Of a DNA stretch of 64,000 bases, positions 44,110-54,783 are shown in pieces. Every line of letters starts with the position of its first letter. Positions within the stretch are counted from its first letter, which is position 1. The position numbers and the translations under genes were made by a program. The notes below the pieces were generated by a model, which did not search any database, had not been told where the DNA came from, and worked only from the letters and a program-made list of their open reading frames with translations. Origin of the DNA: Pseudoips prasinana (Eukaryota; Arthropoda; Insecta; Lepidoptera; Nolidae); NCBI GenBank assembly GCA_951640165.1, contig OX621249.1, forward strand, positions 8,235,001 through 8,299,000. Reading direction: 5' to 3'.

Positions 44110-44440
44110 TTATTATAATCAGCCGAAAAACGTCCACTGCTGGACAAAGACCTCCCTAAAGGACCTCCACTATGGCCAATCTCGCGCTACCTGCATCCAA
44201 TGGCCAACCGCGGCCGTTGCTAAATTGTCGGTCCATCTTGTGAGGGTCCTACCCACGCTGCACCCTACAGTTCGTGGTTGACACTCAAGAACCTTTCGGC
44301 CGGTTTGAGCTATATGCCCCGCCCACTACCAAGTGGCCAGTCTCAAAGAAGTCTAGCCATCTGCACGGGACATATCATAGTGTACAACTATGTGTGCGCA
44401 AACACAGGTGCACTTTCTAATCCAACCCTCCCATGATCCG
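44110..44440 (-). mobile_element. diverged RTE-clade LINE 3' region
   Basis: Counterpart of 37425-37745, extending a little further (CCCATGATCCGATGGGACGA). Confidence 0.7.
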
Positions 44441-44899
44441 ATGGGACGACTACCGATACGACCAGAAAAGGGAAAGGTACAGGACCGACGGCTTTACATG
44501 CTCTACGAGGGTGTATGTATATACCGTCAACTCTTACAAAAGTTTGAATCAATCCGGAGTGGGTTGATACTGAAAAATATTTCCTTACAGAAAAATCGTA
44601 TGAGCCTCATAATAATAAATATAAAAGCAGTTGCTGTTTTCGAGAAAGGTCGGGAAGACCATAACGCAATTATCTCCAATATGAACCAAAAGCTTCAAAT
44701 ATCCATGAAATTAAACGTCTAAATTTCTTTCACGTTCTACCAACTTATCTTACGAACGTATATTAATATAGCGTATTAATAAAGCAAACATACCGGGCGT
44801 TACGGACAGCCTACCTAAAACCGTACCATAGGTTCAATACTTGCTCTTAGTACTTAAATTATACATTGAAATTCAATTGGAATTACTAATTATTTACTT
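44441..44899. other. no gene recognised
   Basis: The 110-codon plus frame at 44390-44722 begins in repeat sequence and shows no domain. Confidence 0.45.
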
Positions 44900-45175
44900 C
44901 ATCATCATTATCATGTCAGCCAAATGACGTCCACTGCTGGACAAAGAACTCACCGAAAGGTTGCTACAATGAAGTTTTGTCTATAATTTGGAGGAATATT
45001 CCATAATCGCCACGCTTGGCAAACCGGTTGGCGATCGCAGTATGATGGTTATAGTACACAGAGAGACGCTGCTGCCCGTCCTCTGATAGATATTGCCTGG
45101 AGCTGACTTCTACGCCCCCCACGAGACGAGAGGGGGTGGCGATATTCTATGCCGTCAGCCACACAGTAAATTCAA
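44900..45175 (-). mobile_element. RTE head-to-tail short derivative
   Basis: On the minus strand the RTE 5'-UTR block (GATATCGCCACCCCCTCTCG to CGCCAAGCGTGGCGATT-like) is followed directly by the RTE tail (GTCCAGCAGTGGACG and TGATGATGA). All coding sequence is missing. Confidence 0.75.
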
Positions 45176-46030
45176 CTTCAACTTTTCTTTAATTTAAATG
45201 GAACTATTTCCAAAGCATTTTTACCACACGTTTTTACCTATGGGGACATCGGTAAAAACGTGTAGAATCGAATCGAAAAAAAATGTTTCAATATATTAAA
45301 AAAAATCGGGTAACATACTATTAAAAAGCTACTGACCTATTGAAAACTCCTTTTTTTGAAATCGATTAAATAAGTTATTTATCATTCCTGGACGAAGATA
45401 CCTTCGGCCTATCTCCGGGGTTTAGAAATCGATTTATAAGAAATTTGAGGAGTGAAGCGGTTTGAGTTGGTAATATGAATTTGAAGTTCGTATCATCGAC
45501 AAAACATACCTTCTCCCTGCCATGTACATATTATCTATAGCAATAGGACTACTTGACTACTAATAGCATATTTTATCTATAATTTTCTTTCAACACATAG
45601 CAGTCCGAGCAACATGCATCTCATCTTCTACATATTATAGAGCACAAGAGCATTCTTCACGTAACATGTGGTGTGCCACCGCCTACTTCTAAACTCCGAT
45701 GTGGTATTAATACTCATTAATCCTAAAACTCACGAAAGCTTCAACATCGAGACAGGCACAAGCATGTACTACGTAATCAGTTCGGAACACTGTCCCGTAC
45801 ACGCTGTATAAACCGACACCTCATTAAAATGCAACCCTACCTCATCCAAAAGACCATTACTCGAACAAATTGCCCGCATTCTTGAACATAAGCTGTGGAG
45901 TGATAAATTGCATCCTGGGGCACAGGGGTCGGATGTCACAGACTAATATATTGTAAAATGGGTAAGATTAGGTATCCTTACGTCGTATGTCTTTTACATT
46001 TTTGCATCTGCATTTTCTTATTCCACAAAT
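45176..46030. other. no gene recognised
   Basis: No ORF with recognisable content. Confidence 0.45.
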
Positions 46031-46071
46031 CATTCTATACATTTTAATAACAATTTACTGACATTCGCCCG

Positions 46072-46600
46072 TTGAAAGCTTTGTTTGAAGCATTGGTGCG
46101 GTCGCATTTAGAATGTTACTCTTTGATTTGGTCTCCACATGAAGCCAAATATATTACCATGTTAGAGGGAATTCAAAACCAGTTTATTAGGTTTATGTAT
46201 CTTAAACTTTATGGAGTGCACCCAGGATTTCCGCTTTTGTGTCCTACTCGTTTTATTTTCGGAATGGCAGGATACTTCCCATTAGAAGTAAGGAGGGAAG
46301 TAGCTCTAGCCATAGCCTATTTGGAAAGTGATTCGTGGTACGATACCCAATCCAGCCATTCTCAGGGAGGTTCGGTTTAGTGTTCCGGATGCATTTAGAG
46401 ATCGACGGCGGCGCGGCGGTCGCTCTTACTGGATGTGCCGTGCGCGCGCACTAACCTACTACAGCGCGCACCGGTCAATCGTGCGCTGCGCGCGCTCAAT
46501 AACTTAGTAAGAACGAGACAACTGGATCTGTTCTCGTGTACCAGAGGGAATTCACAAAAGCTATAAATGTACTAATAGCTTTTAGATATTGTTTAATTTT
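46072..46600 (+). pseudogene. LINE reverse-transcriptase C-terminal fragment (Jockey-like)
   Basis: The first frame (to 46380) reads ALVRSHLECYSLIWSPHEAK, then MLEGIQNQFIRFMY, the thumb/connection motif of Jockey-type reverse transcriptases. A GC-rich continuation lies in another frame from about 46365: RFSVPDAFRDRRRRGGRSYW, then RALNNLVRTRQLDLFS. A frameshift or small deletion near 46340-46370 separates the two. There is no catalytic core. Confidence 0.75.
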
Positions 46601-46693
46601 TTTTTTAAGACAACACACGCACTAGGGAATTTAATCCCTGTGTCGCGGGGTACTTTACAAACATATAATACACGGACACAAATTACATCCATT
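46601..46693 (-). repeat. S3 SINE tail
   Basis: TTTTTTTTTAAGACAACACA and CCCTGTGTCGCGGGGTACTT, antisense. It abuts the LINE fragment. Confidence 0.65.
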
Positions 46694-47095
46694 ATATTAC
46701 TACATCAATTATTATGTAAGTAGTTATAAGTACAACTAGTAAAACTTAAGTTTGTTATGTTTAACCTATCTGTCATGTTCCACTATTGCATCGGTTGTAT
46801 AAGTGTAATGATAGTGTGTAATTTGGAAATAAATAAAAATATAGTTTAGATTCATGATGAGGACCAAAGGAAATAATACATAGATTAAGATCTAATCTAT
46901 ACAGAGTTACTTGTAAAACACAAACAACCTTGCAGAACTTTTGTTCTCCGAGTTCGGACCAATACCTACATGGAATCTAACAATTTATCAAATCTAACAA
47001 TTTATCAAAAGTTGTAGAACAAAAGTTGTTGCTTATGGTGTTAGCTATCTAGTACTGCGAGGTTGTTGGTGTTTTACAAGTAACCCGTTTAATAT
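46694..47095. other. no gene recognised
   Basis: AT-rich spacer. ATATATATACATACATACAT at 47093-47113 is the tail of the next element. Confidence 0.5.
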
Positions 47096-47117
47096 ATATA
47101 TACATACATACATAGAC

Positions 47118-47900
47118 TCACGCCTGTTTCCCAGAGGGGTAGGCAGATACAACGGATTTCCATTTGTCACGATCTTTGCATACTTCTTTTGCCTCGATTA
47201 CTGTCGTTATATTCTTCATACATGCTCGCCGGTTTAGGGTACTTCTGACCTGCCCTTTCTTGAGAACATCTCCAATTTGGTCAGAGAATGTTCGACGTGG
47301 TCTTCCCCTTCCGGTTGTCCCATTCACACAGGCCAGGTATACTTCTTTTGTCAATCTTCTTTCATTCATCCTTTCTAAATAGTCAAACCATCTCAGCATG
47401 CCTTTTTCAATCTTTGTGACTACATCCTCTTTCACACCACAACGCTCTCTTACATCAGTATTTCGAATTCTGTCTCCCAAAGTCACACCACACATACTTC
47501 TCAGAGCTCTCATTTCCACTGCATTTATTTTACTTTCATTCTTTTTCTGCCATACCCAACTTTCACTTCCATACATTAAAGTTGGCACTAACACTCCATC
47601 GTGCACGGCTAGTCGAGCCTTCTTTGATACTTGCCGGCTACTCATAAAGGCGTGTAGTGCCCCATTCACTCTGTTCCCCGCATTTACTCTTCTAACAATA
47701 TCTTTTTCATATTTCCCATCTCTCGTAAACAAAGTTCCCAAATATACAAACTCATTCACCTGTTCGACTTTCTCTCCTCCAATCACAATATCACACGCTG
47801 TCGTGTATTCATCCCTCTCAAATACCATTACTTTCGTCTTACCTACATTCATTTTCATCCCTTTCCTTTCAAAAGATTCATGCATACTTGGTTGTCCCAT
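47118..47900 (-). pseudogene. RTE-clade reverse transcriptase, C-terminal third
   Basis: 260 open codons on the minus strand. Homology starts with [17 protein letters not shown], the block after the catalytic aspartates, then [45 protein letters not shown] and [20 protein letters not shown]. The endonuclease and the first two thirds of the reverse transcriptase are missing. The frame is intact to its natural stop, so this was a young 5'-truncated insertion. It is a different subfamily from the neighbouring RTE, since the tails differ (TATG repeats here, TGA repeats there). Confidence 0.85.
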
Positions 47901-47964
47901 TCACACAGGCCAGGTATACTTCTTTTGTCAATCTTCTTTCATTCATCCTTTCTAAATGGCCAAA

Positions 47965-47970
<6 letters not shown>
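47889..47970 (-). repeat. displaced 80-bp copy of internal LINE sequence
   Basis: Nearly identical to 47316-47397 (GGTTGTCCCATTCACACAGG and onward; GGCC for AGTC near the end), in the same orientation, at the 5' edge of the truncated element. Confidence 0.9.
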
Positions 47971-47997
<27 letters not shown>

Positions 47998-48018
47998 CAT
48001 CATCATCATCATCATCAT
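47970..48018. repeat. (TA)n then (ATC)n microsatellite
   Basis: The (ATC)n part is the (TGA)n tail of the antisense RTE that follows. Confidence 0.95.
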
Positions 48019-48067
48019 ATCAGCCGAAAGACGTCCACTGCTGGACAAAGGCCTCCCCCAAAGATCT

Positions 48068-48766
48068 TCACAATTGCCGGTCTTGTGCTATTCGCATCCA
48101 GCATTTTCCAGCGACCCGCACAAGATCATCGGTCCATCTTGTAGGGGGCCTGCCCGCGCTGCGTCTTCCGGTTCGTGGTCGCCACTCGAGAACCTTTCTG
48201 CCCCAACGGCCGTCGGCTCTACGAGCTATGTGCCCTGCCCACTGCCACTTCAACTTGGCAATTCTTCGGGCTATGTCGGTGACTTTGGTTCGCCTGCGGA
48301 TTTCGACATTTCTGATGCGATCCCGCAGGGAAACTCCGAGCATAGCCCTCTCCATTGCTCTTTGGGTGACCTTGAGCCTTCTAATAAGGCCCATAGTGAG
48401 CGACCACGTCTCTGTTCCGTATGTCATCACTGGCAACACACACTGGTCGAAGACTTTCGACTTGAGACACTGCGGTATTTTGGACGAGAAGATGTTACGT
48501 AGCTTCCCGAACGCTGCCCAGCCGAGTTGGATTCTACGATTGACCTCCTTCTCGAAGTTGGACCTACCTAGTTGGATGGTCTGTCCTAGGTAAATATAGT
48601 TCTCTACAACTTCGAGTGCAGAGTCACCAACTTTCAATTGAGTGGGTGCAACATGGACGTTTGACATGATTTTCGTCTTATCCATGTTCATTTTCAGACC
48701 CACTTGTTGAGAGACTCTGCTGAGGTCATCGAGCATTGTACCGAGGTCTTCCATGGTCTCAGCCAT
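48068..48766 (-). pseudogene. RTE ORF, last part: RT thumb and C-terminus
   Basis: 232 codons in phase with the previous part. The catalytic FADDIVV lies just before the listed ATG (48775-48787). Then follow GLKMNMDKTKIMSNVHV, ENYIYLGQTIQLGRSNFEK, LPVMTYGTETWSL, MLGVSLRDRIRNVEIRRRTK and KWQWAGHIARR. The end overlaps the tail repeat. The 90-codon frame at 51719-51994 is a second copy of its C-terminus. Confidence 0.88.
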
Positions 48767-48787
48767 GACTACGATATCATCGGCAAA

Positions 48788-49336
48788 TCAAAGGTGAGTG
48801 ATGTACTCGCCATTGACATTGATGCCAAAGCCTTTCCAGTCCAGAAGCTTGAAGACGTCTTCCAATGCAGCGGTGAACAGTTTCGGAGATATAACATCTC
48901 CCTGTCTCACGCCTCGCTGTAAGTGGATAGGTTTCGAGATCTGGTCCTGGAGTCGCACTGACATAGTGGCGTTTTCATACAAACACTTTATCACCTCGAA
49001 ATACCGGTAGTCAATTTGGCACCTTATGAGAGACCTCAGCACGGCCCATGTTTCGATAGAATCAAAGGCTTTCTCATAGTACACAAACGCTAAGCACAGT
49101 GGCTTGTTATACTCTTCGGTCTTTTGTATAACTTGCCGCAGCGTATGTATGTGGTCTATGGTGCTAAAGCCTTTTCGGAAACCGGCTTGTTCGGGAGGTT
49201 GGAAGTCGTCAAACCTGCGCGCGAGACGGTTCGTAACGACCCTCGAAAACAACTTGTAAACATGGCTCAGCAGTGTGATGGGTCTATAATTCTTCAATAG
49301 GGTCTTGTCGCCCTTTTTGAAGAAGAGCACCACCAC
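48788..49336 (-). pseudogene. RTE ORF, middle part: RT palm
   Basis: 182 codons continuing the polyprotein after the frameshift: KNYRPITLLSHVYKLFSRVV, EQAGFRKGFSTIDHI, AFVYYEKAFDSI and LQRGVRQGDVISPKLF. The frame stops at TGA (48788-48790), one codon before the FADD catalytic box, where arginine (CGA) would be expected; a single C-to-T change explains it. Reading resumes in the same frame. Confidence 0.88.
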
Positions 49337-49382
49337 GCTTCTGTGCCATGCTTGTGGCGTTTGACCATCTAGTATGACGGAG

Positions 49383-50987
49383 TTAAATAACTTCTGAAGG
49401 GCCCGTAGGATTGCCCGCCTTCAGAAGCTCTGCTGTAACTCCATCATCACCAGGCGCCTTGTTGTTCTTGAGTTGTTTGAGAGCCATTCTAATCTCGTAC
49501 AGGCTGACGTCCGGGATGTCTTCGGTGTAGTGTCGGGTTAGTCGTGCTCTGGGATCTGAGGCATGACTTTTGACAGGTGGCTGTGTTGTCGTATATAACT
49601 GTCCGTAGAACTTCTCGATCTCTCCCAGCAACTCAGGTTTAGACGTGACGATTCTACCATCCTCAGTCTTCAGCTTCGTCAGTTGGCTCTGTCCAACAGA
49701 CAGAGCTCTTGCGAACACTTTAGAGCCTTTGTTCCGCTCGAGAGCCTCTTTAATACTAATTGTATTAAATTGCCGCGTGTCGCGAGTCAAAGACTTTGAG
49801 ATCTGTCTGTTGAGCTGCCGATATCTGGTAGCATCATCTGAGGATGTCAGAACCATTTTCCGTCTATCTTCCATAAGTTGCAGGGTAAAGTCAGAGATCT
49901 TTTTAGTTCTGTTTGTACGACGGGCCTTGAAGACCTTAGACCCAGCCGTATGGACAGCTTCTACGAGCCTGTCATAGTATGAGTCCACTTCCTCGCAGTC
50001 TGCTAGGCATTCGAAACGGTTGTGCAGTTCGAGCTGAAATGGTTCGGGGTTTTGTACGTGGATAGGTAAAGGTCGGAGCGTAGACTTTATCAGTCGGGAC
50101 CTCTGGAGTTTGACATTAAGGTTCAATGAGCCTCTGACCAGTCTGTGATCGCTCCCGGTTTTAACCGCATTGATCACGGAGACATCATTGAACATCTGTC
50201 GTCTCGTCGACAAGATAAAGTCTATCTCATTTTTAGTTTTACCATCGGGGCTCACCCAGGTCCATTTGCGGTGATCCGGCTTCCTGAAGAAGGAATTCAT
50301 CATAAAGAGTCCCTCCTTCTCCATGAAGTCGGCCAACATTTGGCCCCGGGGGTTCCGGTCTCCAGTTCCAAATTGCCCCACTCTCAGCTCATTACCGAAT
50401 CGTTTGCCCAGCTTCGCGATAAAGTCCCCCATGACCACAGTGAAATAGGAGTTACAGGTATGTATGGCTCTGGATATGTCCTCATACATAACCTCGACTT
50501 CATCGTCGGAGTGCGTCGAAGTGGGTGCGTATACCTGTATAACCTTCAACGAATACCGCTTGGTGATTCTGAGTATAAGGTACGCAACCCTCGTCGACAC
50601 ACTCTCGATTTTCACTAGGTTGTTCACGAGGGACTTGTGGACTATGAACCCGACACCACCTTGGGATATTTGGTCACCCTCCCGGTAATAGAGCAGGTTT
50701 CCGGATTTCAGTATTATCGAGTCCTCCCCCTCTCTTCGGACTTCAGATAATCCTACAATATCCCAATGTAACCTGCTCAATTCTTCCTCCAGTTCGGTTA
50801 TCTTCTCGTCGGACCGCAGTGTGCGTGTGTTATATGTTGCCAGGGCCAGAGGTCGTCGGTGTTGGTAACGCGGAATCTGCCGGGGATACTTAGCACCCCC
50901 TGCCCTGCCGTAACCACGGCTGTTACCACGGCTGGGAATAGCAGGGCTGCCGGGGACTGGGAGCCGCGGTTTGGTTGTGTCCATCAT
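49383..50987 (-). pseudogene. RTE ORF, first part: APE-type endonuclease and start of RT
   Basis: 534 codons from ATGATG. After a basic leader, LATYNTRTLRSDEKITELE opens an apurinic-type endonuclease that nicks the genomic target. Visible catalytic blocks are VGLSEVRR (glutamate), VIQVYAPTS, VVMGDFIAKLG near 195, TWVSPDGKTKNEIDFIL and GSDHRLVRG near 285. The usual GDFN asparagine is isoleucine here, a probable inactivating change. The end, KQLKNNKAPGDDGVTAELLK, is the first RT motif. A frameshift at about 49395-49405 ends the frame early. Confidence 0.88.
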
Positions 50988-51173
50988 TTGAGGGGATTTG
51001 CCATAATCGCCACGCTTGGCAGGCGGGGTGGCGATCGCAGTAAGGTGGACATGGTACTCAGGAGAACGCTGCTGCCCGTTCTCTGGTGTATATTTTTCCC
51101 TCGGGACGACTTTTACGTCCCCCCAAGGGATGAGATGGGGTGGTGATATTCTTAGGCCGTCACCACACAGCCA

Positions 51174-51198
51174 ATATATATATATATATATATATATT
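51174..51198. repeat. (TA)n microsatellite
   Basis: Directly at the 5' edge of the RTE element. A similar run lies at its 3' side (47970). Confidence 0.9.
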
Positions 51199-51700
51199 TA
51201 TTTATTTCACATTTTAAAATACATAATTAAAATAAGTATTATAGCATTCATAAACCGCTGAGGTTTGTTATTAATGCTACACTAATGATACGTCTACATC
51301 GTTAATAAACATTAAACAGACCAACCCCATGTCTGTCCTACAATTTTATGTAGGTTCTCAAAGATTAATGTGACTAACCTGAATATAAGTGAGACAGTAA
51401 GTCAATATGTGCGAATAACAACAATAACGCTGTAGTTATTTGGCATTTAGAGTTATTTGTGATGTTGTTGATTGAAATAGCTTTCCATTATATAAACCGA
51501 TTTATATCGATACATTCGTTTACGAGCGTGTGACATCTTATATATGTATATCGTTTCATGAAATTGGAGCCATTTACTTTCAGTTCAGTTTTAGACGAGA
51601 GGTTTTAACGGTTTGGTTAGTGTTCTATACACCATTACAATACTAAATGTATACACCAATTATATTTTACCCCGGTATTATACTCCCGTGCCTCGGAGAG
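51199..51700. other. no gene recognised
   Basis: AT-rich, no repeats identified. Confidence 0.45.
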
Positions 51701-51718
51701 CACGTAAAGTGGTCGCTC

Positions 51719-52330
51719 CTATACTTGACCTCTTTCCAGTCGTGTCGCTAGTCGTCCCATCGGATCATGAGAGTAATAGAATAGAATGTGCCATGGTCCA
51801 TCTTGTAGGGGCCTGCCCACGCTGCGTCTTTCGGTTCGTGGTCGCCAATCAAGAACCTTTCTGCCCCAACGGCCATCGGTTCTACGAGCTATGTGCCCCG
51901 CCCAACGCCACTTCAGTTTTGCAATTCTTCGGGTTATGTCGGTGACTTTGGTTCGCCTGCGGATTTCGACATTTCTGATTCGATCCCGCAGCATTTATGC
52001 TCGGTAGCCCTCTCCATTGCTCTTTGGGTGACCTTGAGCCTTCTAATAAGGCCCATAGTGAGCGACCACTGGACTAAAACCTTTCGACTTGAGACACTGC
52101 GGTATTTTGGATGAGAAGATGTTACGTAGCTTCCCGAAAGCTGCCCAGCCGAGTTAGATTCTACTATTGACCTCCTTCTCGAAGTTGGACCTACCTAGTT
52201 GGATGGTCGGTCCTAGGTAAATATAGTTCTCTACAACTTCGAGTGCAGAGTCACCAACTTTCAATTGTGGAGATTTTGGGGGAGGCCTTTGTCCAGCAGT
52301 GGACGTCTTTCGGCTGAAATGATGATGATA
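51719..52330. mobile_element. RTE fragment with inverted 5' part
   Basis: 51790-52265 is RTE coding sequence in minus orientation (MLRDRIRNVEIRRRTK, KWRWAGHIARR). At about 52266 it switches to the plus-orientation tail (GTGGAGATTTTGGGGGAGGC, GTCCAGCAGTGGACGTCTTT, TGATGATGAT). Tail forward and body inverted is the signature of twin priming. Confidence 0.75.
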
Positions 52331-52710
52331 TAATATACAATTCCATACTCAATTGATTTAATTATATTAAAAAAATAATATTGTTATCATCTGTCACAAC
52401 AATGTTTTAACAATAAAAGCGATATCACAAGCAATTTCATGTCTGTCTTTTAAAAATCATCTTTTATAAAACGTAACATATATAGTCTGGGAGACTAATG
52501 GAAATCAATCTATATCAATGAAACTAAACAATGCTTAGAATATTCTCGTAAGTTTGCGCAATGCTTCGGTCGCTTCGGGGGAACAATAATGTTTGGATTA
52601 AACATTATTGTTAAGATGAAGCAAAGCGCTTCGTATGGCATGCTGGGATTGACGCCTGGTAGTCCGATATAAAACTGATCATTGCTGTAATTTTAAAGGA
52701 CAACATATGA
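52331..52710. other. no gene recognised
   Basis: Short inverted AACAATAATGTTTGG/TTAAACATTATTGTT near 52584-52611; nothing else. Confidence 0.45.
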
Positions 52711-52830
52711 TTTTTTTATATCAGAGGGTGACATACGAGCAAGTGGGTCACCTGATGGTAAGTGGTAACCACCGCCCATGGACACTCGCAACACCAGACA
52801 TGTCGCGGGTGCGTTGCCGGTCTTTAAAAG
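52711..52830 (+). repeat. interspersed lepidopteran repeat
   Basis: CAAGTGGGTCACCTGATGGT, CCCATGGACACTCGCAACAC. Same family as 7078-7215. Confidence 0.6.
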
Positions 52831-52924
52831 TCAGCAAACAAGTGTTGCTAACCCTTCCCCCCACCCCAATGAGCTCTGGAGACTTTACTCACACTCGGAA
52901 ACACAACATTAAAATTATTAATGA

Positions 52925-53040
52925 AATAAAATATATGGGTGGAGTACACAATTAGTTGTATAGGGCGGTAATCAAACCTAAAACACTAGGGCGCCGAGGC
53001 AGTAGCAAGGCGTTAACCAATGCTCCACAGGTGGCATCAC
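52925..53040 (-). repeat. diverged S3-like SINE head
   Basis: TACACAATTAGTTGT, then CGGTAATCAAACC and CCAATGCTCCACAGGTGGCA, antisense. Confidence 0.45.
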
Positions 53041-53619
53041 AATTATATACAATTTACAAAGCGATTAGGTAATTACAAACATATATGTAAAGATTTGTAA
53101 TCGTAGAGTCAGTTCATTACTTAAAATTTAATAAAAGCTTGTTAAAGTCGACACAAATTCCAAAACTCAATAAAACCATACAAATTACGAAACTTCATTA
53201 AAGTTCGCCAACTTTTCGCCAAAGATATTTCGCCACGATACCAAATCACGAGGGGCATGTGGACTGAGACGACGACAGTCAGAATTCCATAAAGGATTCC
53301 ACCCTTTGATTTCTCGTTAAGAATTCACGTTGAACAAGAATGGCAGCCACGTGAAACACGCCAGGATTCCCATAGCTAAATAATTAATCTAACTGGAATT
53401 TCGACGTCGCTCTGCGGCTATTAAGTTTATTTTAAGGTGCAAAGTGCTTTAGAGAAGATACTTTAAGATTAATGTATTAAGACCGTAATTTAGTAGACAT
53501 TCTTGTTTCGAATAGAGATTACAAATAAAAATAAACCAGCCAATAAGCCTATATAAAAAGTGGAGAATTAGCCATAACATCATAGTTCAATTTATTCATT
53601 ATACAACTGTTTAGGAAAT
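53041..53619. other. no gene recognised
   Basis: No ORF or repeat identified. Confidence 0.45.
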
Positions 53620-53750
53620 CCTGGGTGTGTATATTGTATGTATTTATGAAAAAGTTGTATAATTATGTAGTATGTCAGTTATCTAGTTTCGATAGTACAA
53701 GCTCTGCTTAGTTTGAGATCAGATGAGTATAATAATAGGTCTTACGATTA
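53620..53750 (+). repeat. S1 SINE tail
   Basis: CGATAGTACAAGCTCTGCTT, then GAGATCAGATGAG. Confidence 0.65.
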
Positions 53751-53874
53751 GAAAAGAAATAGTCCAGATCCATATATAACCAGTATTAGGTTAACAAATG
53801 TCATATTTATACTACATATCATATTTACTTATGGCTTAAATTCGATACCATGATTACTTATCCTTAGTGAAATA

Positions 53875-54194
53875 CTAGCTGTGAACCGCGATTTTACCCG
53901 CGTTAAACTTTATAAATTATTACAGCTCCTCCCCCGTAGGTGATAGCGTGATAATATGTAGCCTATATGTTGACCCGACCTCTTAGTAATATTCATGCAA
54001 AATTTGTAGTAAATCCATTCACTACTTTTTGAGTTTAGCCCGGACATACATACAGACAAACAGATAAACAGACAAAAATTCTAAAAACGATATTTTTGGC
54101 TTCTGTATCGATTGTAGTCACGCCCCAAGTATCCTTTTAAAAAAATATTCAATGTACAGTTTTGACTTTCCTACGATTTTATTATATGTATAGA
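53875..54194 (-). mobile_element. non-autonomous Helitron-like element
   Basis: CTAGCTGTGAACCGCGATTT to ATGTATAGA. The stem is weakened (CCGCGATTTTACCCGCG). Confidence 0.65.
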
Positions 54195-54239
54195 TTAAAG
54201 TTTTTGTAACAATTACTGGTAATATAAATAAAATATACA

Positions 54240-54475
54240 TTTTGGACAATATTATTTTAGTCTGACAATATTATTTTAGCTAGCTAAATATCATTGCTAT
54301 TATAAAATAAATTTTATAAATGTTTTAACAATCCGTGTACCTAAATATCTACATGTAACTTGAAATAATTATTTATACCTACTTAACCATATTACTACAA
54401 ACATGTTCTGACTATTTAGAAGCGCTTTTTTAAAGTCTACATGAATAAAAATCTTTTTTATTTTATTAATTTTAT
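54240..54475 (+). mobile_element. LINE 3' UTR end
   Basis: Same ending as 38700-38968: AACATGTTCTGACTATTTAG, CGCTTTTTTAAAGTCTACAT and AATAAAAATC. Confidence 0.6.
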
Positions 54476-54478
54476 TAT

Positions 54479-54602
54479 TTAATATCCTGGGACATTATTC
54501 ACTCACGGCCATCTGATCCCCAACCAAGTGGAGCTTGTACTATGGAAACCAGATAACTGATATACTACTTTTATTATGTAGATACATACCTACTTATATA
54601 GA
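54479..54602 (-). repeat. S1 SINE tail
   Basis: AATATCCTGGGACATTATTC and GAGCTTGTACTATGGAAACC, antisense. Confidence 0.75.
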
Positions 54603-54714
54603 TAACAAGCTGCGCCCCGCGGTTTCACCCGCGTAAAAGTAGTTTTGGCAACAAACATACATACATACATACATCTGTACTCACAGACTTTCACATTTAT
54701 AATATTAGTAGAAT
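54603..54714 (-). mobile_element. Helitron-like fragment
   Basis: AAGCTGCGCCCCGCGGTTTC with stem, an ACAT repeat at 54656-54674 and TTATAATATTAGTAGAA at the other end. Confidence 0.55.
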
Positions 54715-54783
54715 GTGTATCTCTAGCGGTTTTGGCAGTGCACGCAGGAATAGCTCGCAAATGGTAGATTTTGTCCTACTTAC

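Larger units (their letters stand above)
37758..44440. repeat. large tandem duplication, copy 2
   Basis: Opens TTAATAATCAATTAGGAAAA like copy 1 and ends in the same CGCAAACACAGG sequence (about 44400). Private additions are a LINE fragment (38408-38970), a different SINE (39286-39525), an insertion inside S1 (about 40000-40265) and an S3 SINE (41636-41835). It lacks the LINE scrap at 33594-33830. Confidence 0.85.
47999..51170 (-). mobile_element. RTE-clade LINE, nearly full length
   Basis: About 3.2 kb on the minus strand: 5' UTR (51170-50988), endonuclease and reverse transcriptase (50987-48068) and the tail GGACGTCTTTCGGCTGATAT followed by (TGA)n. It has one frameshift and one stop, and is otherwise long and open. 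It appears to be the source sequence for the many RTE tails and the head-to-tail derivatives in this window. Confidence 0.9.

Noticed and set aside
44390..44722. 110-codon ORF
   Set aside because: Its first third translates the RTE-associated repeat at the end of the tandem duplicate; the rest shows no domain.
47888..48593. Long plus-strand ORFs (204 and 237 codons)
   Set aside because: Antisense shadows of the RTE reverse transcriptase on the minus strand; they include translated (TA)n and (ATC)n repeats.
49645..50688. Plus-strand ORFs of 74-157 codons
   Set aside because: Antisense to the RTE endonuclease/RT frame, which has clear catalytic motifs.
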